Positions 58,099 through 64,000 of a stretch of DNA of 64,000 nt are shown piece after piece. A program made the position numbers and the translations under genes. Source of the DNA: Ectobacillus polymachus. Lineage in GTDB: Bacteria > Bacillota > Bacilli > Bacillales > Bacillaceae_G. The notes below the pieces were generated by a model. That model was not told the origin of the DNA, ran no database searches, and saw only the letters and a list, made by a program, of their open reading frames with translations. The stretch's first letter is position 1, and each line of letters begins with the position of its first letter. Where the stretch lies: the NCBI RefSeq assembly GCF_048159605.1, contig NZ_JBLREB010000002.1, positions 248,001-312,000 of the forward strand, given 5' to 3'.

Positions 58099-59228
58099 AA
58101 AAAGTTTTATTTGTTGCAACAGTAGTAAGGAAGCATATTAATGTATTTCACCTTCCCTACCTAAAATGGTTTAAAGAGAATGGCTATGAAACACATGTAT
58201 GTGCCAGAAATGATTACGAGAATAAAGAAGAATGTGTAATACCATATTGTGATAGGTTCTTTGACCTTCCCTTTGAAAGATCTCCTTTTAAAGTAAATAA
58301 TTTGAATATATATAAACAACTTAAAATATTAGTTGAAAAAAATAATTACGATATAATTCATTGCCATACACCTATGGGGGGTGCTCTTACTAGAATAGCT
58401 GCAAAGAAATCTCGGAAGAATGGAACAAGGGTTATTTATACTGCGCATGGTTTTCATTTTTTTGAGGGTGCTCCATTAAAGAACTGGTTTATTTATTTTC
58501 CTATTGAAAAATGGTTATCAAAGTATACAGATTGTTTGATTACAATAAACCAAGAAGATTATCAAATTGCTAATCGTAAATTTAAAACAAAAAGTATTAG
58601 ATTGGTAAATGGGGTTGGGATTAGTATAAATAAATTTAAACCCTATTCTGAAGAAAAAAAGCTAGAGTTACGAAGAGAATATGGGTATAAAGATAAGGAT
58701 TTTATTTTAATCTATGCTGGAGAACTTAGCTACAGAAAAAATCAAGATTTATTAATAAAAACGATTCATAAGTTATCTAATCGAATACCTAATATAAAAC
58801 TTCTGCTTGTAGGTGCAGGAGGTCTGTTGAATCAATATGAACAACAGGTAATTAAATTAGGAATAAAAGATAAAGTTGAGTTTTTAGGTTTTCGTAATGA
58901 TGTTAGCAAACTTATGGGATTATCTGATATTGCTGTTTCATCATCAAAACAAGAGGGGCTTCCAGTAAATATAATGGAGGCTATGGCAACAGGATTGCCA
59001 CTTGTAGTAACTGATTGTAGAGGTAACAGAGATCTTGTGAAAAATAGAATAAATGGGTTTGTGGTAGGAATAAACGATATAGATGATTTTGCTAGCAAGG
59101 TTGAAGAGTTATATCTAGATAATGAATTAAGACAAATATTTTCTCAAGAAAACTTAAAGTTTGTTAATAGGTATACAATGGAAAAGGTTATGCCAGTTAT
59201 GGAAACTGTATATAAAAGTATTCAGTGA
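58095..59228 (+). CDS. GT4-family glycosyltransferase 1
   Basis: 377 aa GT-B fold. N-terminal acceptor domain (HTPMGGALTRIAAKKS, YTAHGFHFFEG) and C-terminal donor domain with LLVGAGGLLNQYEQQ and SSSKQEGLPVNIMEAMATGLPLVVTD, the EX7E motif of family GT4 (SSKQEG...E). The similarity is to EpsD-type transferases. Overlaps the epimerase gene by 4 nt. AT-rich. Confidence 0.9.
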   Translation: MKKVLFVATVVRKHINVFHLPYLKWFKENGYETHVCARNDYENKEECVIPYCDRFFDLPFERSPFKVNNLNIYKQLKILVEKNNYDIIHCHTPMGGALTRIAAKKSRKNGTRVIYTAHGFHFFEGAPLKNWFIYFPIEKWLSKYTDCLITINQEDYQIANRKFKTKSIRLVNGVGISINKFKPYSEEKKLELRREYGYKDKDFILIYAGELSYRKNQDLLIKTIHKLSNRIPNIKLLLVGAGGLLNQYEQQVIKLGIKDKVEFLGFRNDVSKLMGLSDIAVSSSKQEGLPVNIMEAMATGLPLVVTDCRGNRDLVKNRINGFVVGINDIDDFASKVEELYLDNELRQIFSQENLKFVNRYTMEKVMPVMETVYKSIQ

Positions 59229-59314
59229 GAAAATTAGTTAAGGTATTTTGATTATATAACAATCCTGTAATTGAAAGATTAAGTAAGTAATTTATTTTAC
59301 TAGGAGAGAACGAT

Positions 59315-60424
59315 TTGAGAGTACTTCATATCATAAATCACCTTGGATCAGGTGGTGCTGAGAAGCTAATTGAAGAGTCTTTACCACGGATGAGAAATAA
59401 AACCGGAATTGAAGTAGAAACTCTACTGCTTAATGATGAAGAAAATGTTTTTGGAAAGAATTTAAAAGAAAATGGAATTAAAGTTACAGTTGTCCCTCTA
59501 AAAAAAATTTACAGCCCATTAAATATCTTTTTCATAAGAAAACATATTATTAAAGGTAATTATGACATTGTACACGTGCATTTATTTCCTTCTCAATTAT
59601 GGGCTGCTTTAGCAGTGAAACTTATACTGAAGAATAAACCTAAACTTATTACTACAGAGCACAATACCCATAATAGAAGAAGAGAAAAAAAATATTATAG
59701 ATTTTTTGATAAGGTTATGTATTTGAGTTTCGATAAGATTATATCAATAAGCGAGAAGACTCAGGAAAATTTAACAACATGGTTAGGTATCAAAAGTCAC
59801 AAAACTAGTAAGTTTCAGGTTATAGAAAATGGAATAAACACAAAGAAATTTATTTATGCAAATCCATATAAAAAAACAGAGATTAGTAAAAATTTTACTG
59901 AAAATACCAAGATAATTAGTATGGTAGGTAGATTTACAGCACAAAAAGATCAAAAAACTTTAATCAAAGCAATGACTAAATTACCAGAAAATATGCATTT
60001 ATTATTAGTTGGAGAAGGTCAATTGCAAAAGCGGGTACAAGAATTTAGCAATGAAATGGGTCTTGAAAATCGTGTTCACTTTTTAGGATTTAGAAGTGAT
60101 ATAGAGAAAATACTAAAATCCTCAGATATTGTGGTTCTATCTTCACACTGGGAAGGGTTTGGATTAGCTGCAGTAGAAGGTATGGCAGCTGGAAAACCCG
60201 TAATAGCAAGCAATGTTTCTGGATTAAGAGATGTGGTTAGTGGTGGTGGGGTATTATTCACTAGAGGTGATTATATAGGGTTAGCTAAAGAAATAAGTGT
60301 GTTAATTCAAGATCAGGATAAATATTACAAAGTAGCAGATTCTTGCCAAGATAAGGCGAAAAATTATGATATAGATAGAATGGTTGATAAATATTTAGAA
60401 GTATACAGATATATTAAACCGTGA
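59315..60424 (+). CDS. GT4-family glycosyltransferase 2
   Basis: 369 aa GT-B enzyme: HIINHLGSGGAEKLIEESLP start, LLLVGEGQLQKRVQEF, and SSHWEGFGLAAVEGMAAGKPVIASNVSG (EX7E). Adds one sugar to the growing lipid-linked unit. The start is TTG 59315 after AGGAGAGAACG. An 86-nt gap before it shows no gene. Confidence 0.9.
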   Translation: MRVLHIINHLGSGGAEKLIEESLPRMRNKTGIEVETLLLNDEENVFGKNLKENGIKVTVVPLKKIYSPLNIFFIRKHIIKGNYDIVHVHLFPSQLWAALAVKLILKNKPKLITTEHNTHNRRREKKYYRFFDKVMYLSFDKIISISEKTQENLTTWLGIKSHKTSKFQVIENGINTKKFIYANPYKKTEISKNFTENTKIISMVGRFTAQKDQKTLIKAMTKLPENMHLLLVGEGQLQKRVQEFSNEMGLENRVHFLGFRSDIEKILKSSDIVVLSSHWEGFGLAAVEGMAAGKPVIASNVSGLRDVVSGGGVLFTRGDYIGLAKEISVLIQDQDKYYKVADSCQDKAKNYDIDRMVDKYLEVYRYIKP

Positions 60425-60479
60425 TTTTATTAAATGTTTAATAAATAAAAAGAATTTTACTACAAAGAGGGGATGTATA

Positions 60480-61364
60480 TTGCATTGTAAAATAACAGTA
60501 TTTACTCCGGTTTATAATAGAGCAAATCTAATGGGAATACTATATAAAAGTCTATTAAATCAAACTTTTAAAGATTTTGAATGGGTTATTGTTGATGATG
60601 GATCAATAGATAACATTGATGAGATAATAGAGAGCTTTATTAAGGACGATAAAATATTAATAAAATACTACAAACAAAAAAATGGTGGTAAGCATAGAGC
60701 TATTAATAGTGGATTAGATATTTCAAATGGTGAACTTTTTTTTATTGTCGATAGCGATGATTATCTTACTGAAAACGCTCTTGACGTTATTAGTTCTAAT
60801 TGGGAGGCTGTAATAAATAAAAAAGAGTACTGTGGCATCTCTGGACTAAAAGGATACAGCAATACAGAAATAGTAGGAAGTAAAAATAAAGAGTACATTT
60901 TGGATTGTAGTATATTAGATTACAGATATAAAAAAGGTATTAAGGGTGATAAAGCCGAAGCTTTTGTTACTAAAGCTCTAAAAGAAAATAAGTTTCCAGA
61001 AATTGAAGGAGAAAACTTTATTACTGAAGCTATTGTTTGGGATCGACTTGGCAGTATGTATAAAATGAGATGGATTAACGAAATTATATATATTTGTGAA
61101 TATTTAGAGGATGGTTTAACAAAGAGGTCTAAATTTTTACGAATTAACAATATAAGAGGAACATTATTATATTATAAAACGTTAATAAGCTATAATATAC
61201 CACTTAAATATAAAATTAAAGGTTTCATTAATTATTATAGATTTTTGTTTCAAAGTAAACTATCTAAAAGAAAATATTATTTGAATTCCTCTGTCTTTAT
61301 GAATGTTATTGGAATTATTGGTGGCTTTTTGATTAGTAGATACGATAAGTATAAATTAAATTAA
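60480..61364 (+). CDS. GT2-family glycosyltransferase
   Basis: 294 aa GT-A enzyme: ITVFTPVYNRANLMGILYKSLLNQ start, FEWVIVDDGSID (first Asp pair), NGGKHRAINSGLD and FFIVDSDDYL (DxD metal site). It ends with a hydrophobic stretch (VFMNVIGIIGGFLISRY) that may touch the membrane. The start is TTG 60480 after GAGGGG; no ATG is near. Very AT-rich. Confidence 0.9.
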   Translation: MHCKITVFTPVYNRANLMGILYKSLLNQTFKDFEWVIVDDGSIDNIDEIIESFIKDDKILIKYYKQKNGGKHRAINSGLDISNGELFFIVDSDDYLTENALDVISSNWEAVINKKEYCGISGLKGYSNTEIVGSKNKEYILDCSILDYRYKKGIKGDKAEAFVTKALKENKFPEIEGENFITEAIVWDRLGSMYKMRWINEIIYICEYLEDGLTKRSKFLRINNIRGTLLYYKTLISYNIPLKYKIKGFINYYRFLFQSKLSKRKYYLNSSVFMNVIGIIGGFLISRYDKYKLN

Positions 61365-61405
61365 CAAATTGTACTAAAAAAATAATATAAATGGGTATGA
61401 TGTAA

Positions 61406-62509
61406 ATGAATAAAAAAATAAAAATCCTACAAGTTATTGGATCACTTCATATAGGTGGCGCCGAGAATACTGTTATGAATTTTGCTCGCTATATCGATAA
61501 AGATTATTTTCAATGTGACTTTTTAGTTTTTGGTAAAGACGTTGGTCAATATGAGAAAGAGGCAGTTGAACTAGGTTCTAGGGTAATTCATATACCCCAC
61601 CCCAGTAAAGGTTATATAAACTACATGAGAAACTTAAAAGAGATTTTGATAAAAGGTAAATACGATGTTGTTCATGCACATACACTTTTAAGTAATGGGC
61701 TGACATTAAAAGTCGCATATGATTGCAATATTAGAAAACGAATTTCTCATTCTCATAGTACTGATAGTGGTCGCAAAGAAAATATAGTTTATAAACTATA
61801 TAAAATTATTATGAAAAAGTTGATACAAAAATATGCAACTGATTTCTTTTCTTGTGGTAAAGAAGCTGGAGAATTCCTATATGGTGAAAAACTATTTAGA
61901 AAAAGTGGGAAAATTATTAACAATGGAATAGTAATTAAAAACTATGTTTTTGATGAGAAGAAAAGAGAAAAGGTGCGTCAAATATTTGGGTTAGATAAGC
62001 AATTAGTAATTGGTCACATTGGAAGAATTACTGCAGCTAAAAATCATGAATTTTTAATTGAAATATTTTATGAACTTCACAGATTGAGAAAAAATACAAA
62101 ACTATTAATAGTTGGTGATGGTGAATTACGCCCATTAGTCGAGAATAAAATTAAAGATTTGGATTTAGAAGATAGTGTTATAATAACTGGAATGAGAACA
62201 GATGTTGTAGATATATTACAAGCAATAGATATTATTGTTTTTCCTTCACTTTATGAGGGATTTCCAGTAGCGATGATTGAGGCCCAAGCAGCTGGGGTTC
62301 CTTGTATTGTATCTAAAAATATTACAACACAAGTAAAAATTACTGAATTAGTTAATTTCTTGTCCCTACAAGAAAATGCAAGTATTTGGGCTACAAAAAT
62401 ATTAGAATTAGAGAAAGTAAAAAGAATAAATAAATCTAAAGAGTTGATTGAAAAAGGATTTGATATATTTTCAACAATTAATCTACTGGAGAACTTATAT
62501 GAAAACTAG
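61406..62509 (+). CDS. GT4-family glycosyltransferase 3 (EpsF-like)
   Basis: 367 aa GT-B enzyme. LQVIGSLHIGGAENTVMNFAR start, HAHTLLSNGL, IGHIGRITAAKNHEFLIEIF, LLIVGDGELRPLVENKI, and FPSLYEGFPVAMIEAQAAGVPCIVS (EX7E). The plan is that of EpsF-type transferases. It overlaps the polymerase gene by 11 nt. AT-rich, like its neighbours. Confidence 0.9.
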   Translation: MNKKIKILQVIGSLHIGGAENTVMNFARYIDKDYFQCDFLVFGKDVGQYEKEAVELGSRVIHIPHPSKGYINYMRNLKEILIKGKYDVVHAHTLLSNGLTLKVAYDCNIRKRISHSHSTDSGRKENIVYKLYKIIMKKLIQKYATDFFSCGKEAGEFLYGEKLFRKSGKIINNGIVIKNYVFDEKKREKVRQIFGLDKQLVIGHIGRITAAKNHEFLIEIFYELHRLRKNTKLLIVGDGELRPLVENKIKDLDLEDSVIITGMRTDVVDILQAIDIIVFPSLYEGFPVAMIEAQAAGVPCIVSKNITTQVKITELVNFLSLQENASIWATKILELEKVKRINKSKELIEKGFDIFSTINLLENLYEN

Positions 62510-63902
62510 TGATCAATGGCGAAGTGTATTAATTTTAACTTTTTATATGTTCTATTTAATTATAGTATTTTTTCTGTTATACACCTTCAATTCTATTGAA
62601 TATGGCCTATGGCTTAATATATTCTTTTGGATTACATTGTCTCATATACTAATTACATTTTTTTCCCTACATTTTATTGGTATTAAAATATTTAGTATAT
62701 CTAGTATGTTTTTAATATTTTCTTATTTATTTCATTTAGGACAAATTTTACTAAAGGGTATCGATAATAACTATAAATTCAAATTAGATGTTGCTATGGT
62801 AATGGGATCAGATGTTTATAAAAAAGCAGTAATATTTAGCTTGTTAATAATATCATTAGTTGCCTTTGGGGTGATGCTTTCGAATCTAAAAAAAGGATTT
62901 AGTTATAATACACCCTTTGTTTCTAATTATGCTGAATCTAAGGTGGCTATAAGATTAGGTTGGATAATCTTTTCTTGTACATTTCCATTTGAAGTCTATT
63001 ATTCTGTTAAATCAATGATAATAGCATTTGAACAGGGTTATAATGGTGTATTTGATTTTCAAGCAAATGGGTTATTAAGTTTATATGCACGTTTTCACTT
63101 AGTTGGCATAGCCCTTTTAATAATGGGATACGGTAAGAAACTTAAAAAGTCATTAGTAGTGTTATTAATTTATAGCTCTTATTTAGTAATTACAATGTTT
63201 AGTGGTGGAAGGATGTATCAAATTGTTTCAATAGTAATACTAATGTATGTATTTATTAAATCTACAAATACAAGGGTAAATTTAAAGAAAACTATTTTTC
63301 TTAGTTTCTTAGCGTTTTTACTTGTTACTTTTCTTAATACTATGGCCGATATAAGAAGTATGGATTCACGTACTTTTGAGATTGTGAGTAATGCATTTTT
63401 CAAACACTTACATAATAATCCAATTTTTGGGGCATTAGATGAGTTTGGAGGTACAATATATACAGTATGTCTAACAATGTTAGCAGTACCAAATTCAATT
63501 GAATATTCGCATGGATTACAGTTTGTGACGAATTTTATGTCTATTTTTCCAAATATCAATGGTATTTTTACAAAAATCAACGCATCTTCCAACTACGTCC
63601 TACTTCTAAATGTACCCGCTATTGGTGGCTCTTATATTGGTGAACTTTATTATAGTTTTGAGTTTTTATCCTATTTAGCCGCAATAGTAATAGGGGTAAT
63701 TGTTGGAAAGGTATCGAATAAATTTGAGTATTATTTGTTGAGGGGAGAATTTTTAAAAGTATCATATTTTATTATACCGATATTTAGCTTGTTCATTATG
63801 ATTCGTGGAACAGCAAGTATATTGTACCGTAATACAATTTTATCTATATGTTTTCTATTTATTATATATACCTTTTTTATTAAAAAAAATAGTAGGTCAT
63901 AA
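62499..63902 (+). CDS. O-antigen/exopolysaccharide repeat-unit polymerase (Wzy-like)
   Basis: 467 aa, about eleven transmembrane helices with one larger outside loop (around FEIVSNAFFKHLHNNPIFGALDEFGG to FVTNFMSIFPNING). Low similarity but typical layout of oligosaccharide repeat-unit polymerases. The start ATG 62499 follows GGAG by 8 nt; the longer frame from 62448 lies in the preceding gene. It overlaps that gene by 11 nt. It joins repeat units on the outer membrane face; no flippase (Wzx) is seen before the window ends. Confidence 0.8.
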   Translation: MKTSDQWRSVLILTFYMFYLIIVFFLLYTFNSIEYGLWLNIFFWITLSHILITFFSLHFIGIKIFSISSMFLIFSYLFHLGQILLKGIDNNYKFKLDVAMVMGSDVYKKAVIFSLLIISLVAFGVMLSNLKKGFSYNTPFVSNYAESKVAIRLGWIIFSCTFPFEVYYSVKSMIIAFEQGYNGVFDFQANGLLSLYARFHLVGIALLIMGYGKKLKKSLVVLLIYSSYLVITMFSGGRMYQIVSIVILMYVFIKSTNTRVNLKKTIFLSFLAFLLVTFLNTMADIRSMDSRTFEIVSNAFFKHLHNNPIFGALDEFGGTIYTVCLTMLAVPNSIEYSHGLQFVTNFMSIFPNINGIFTKINASSNYVLLLNVPAIGGSYIGELYYSFEFLSYLAAIVIGVIVGKVSNKFEYYLLRGEFLKVSYFIIPIFSLFIMIRGTASILYRNTILSICFLFIIYTFFIKKNSRS

Positions 63903-63972
63903 GTCTATTTATTACAAATGGAAATAATTAATTGAAAACTTACTTTAGAAATAACTTGAAAGGTAGAATCAA

Positions 63973-64000
63973 ATGGATAAAAAATACAAAAGAATCTTTG
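63973..64000 (+). CDS. Start of a further operon gene, cut by the right edge
   Basis: ATG 63973 after GAAAGGTAGAATCAA opens a frame (MDKKYKRIF...) to the window end. An alternative is TTG 63932 in another frame (starts MKTYFRNNLKGRIKWI), also open to the end. Too little is visible to choose or to name a product; the position would fit a flippase or another transferase. Confidence 0.3.

Overview
The window looks like a chromosomal segment of an endospore-forming Bacillaceae bacterium close to the Bacillus cereus group. Evidence: the order nuo - ywzB - ywmB - murA - spoIID - spoIIQ - spoIIID - mbl - fabZ is the Bacillus housekeeping/sporulation backbone; sigma-F and sigma-E type promoters precede spoIIQ and spoIIID; NuoC carries the long Ala/Lys-rich N-terminal extension that I associate with the cereus group; and copies of a bcr1-like structured repeat are present. 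The species is not determined.

Layout. 1-630: 5' part of a membrane protein on the minus strand. 1250-11622: eleven-gene nuo operon (A,B,C,D,H,I,J,K,L,M,N), a complex I lacking the NADH module. 11711-14055: ywzB, ywmB, murA. 14.1-15.4 kb: a non-coding tandem array of 114-bp units. 15474-17563: a NERD-domain protein, divergent from spoIID. 17.6-19.9 kb: an M-box Mg2+ riboswitch followed by a second apparent switch and an Nramp-related transporter whose metal-site residues suit Mg2+. 20.0-23.3 kb: small envelope genes, a DMT-family protein, a GrpB-fold protein and spoIIQ. 23.3-43.3 kb: an accessory stretch inserted between spoIIQ and spoIIID, with HAD phosphatases and a DeoR regulator, CPBP and VOC proteins, a MarR/MMPL efflux module, a ferric-reductase/ApbE module, MFS and APC transporters, vmlR (antibiotic-resistance ABC-F) with its attenuator, a TtcA-like enzyme and a cold-shock protein, interspersed with dispersed repeats and gene remnants. 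44.1-45.0 kb: a second large repeat array. 45.8-49.9 kb: spoIIID, mbl, fabZ, a GNAT enzyme and a MerR/metallochaperone pair. 50.1-64.0 kb: a phosphodiester glycosidase, then an exopolysaccharide operon (tyrosine kinase pair, PHP phosphatase, EAR antitermination RNA, EpsC-like dehydratase, acetyltransferase, priming glycosyltransferase, epimerase, four glycosyltransferases, polymerase) running off the right edge.

How it works together. The nuo genes build a proton-pumping quinone reductase with an unknown electron donor. murA, mbl, spoIID, spoIIQ and spoIIID serve wall growth and engulfment or mother-cell programming in sporulation. The right end makes a surface polysaccharide; base composition drops visibly into the glycosyltransferase genes, suggesting strain-specific acquisition.

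Most unusual signal. Four clusters of a TTTA(A/T)CG(G/A)CGAAA motif (14.3-15.4, 23.6-23.7, 44.1-44.8 and 44.9-45.0 kb) share one geometry: motifs 21 bp apart, and in the two large arrays sets of three or four motifs separated by a 51-bp step. The same spacing recurs 30 kb apart with different linker sequence. I do not recognise it as a named system. Other strong signals are the two-layer leader of the Nramp gene and compensatory base changes in the bcr1-like repeats.
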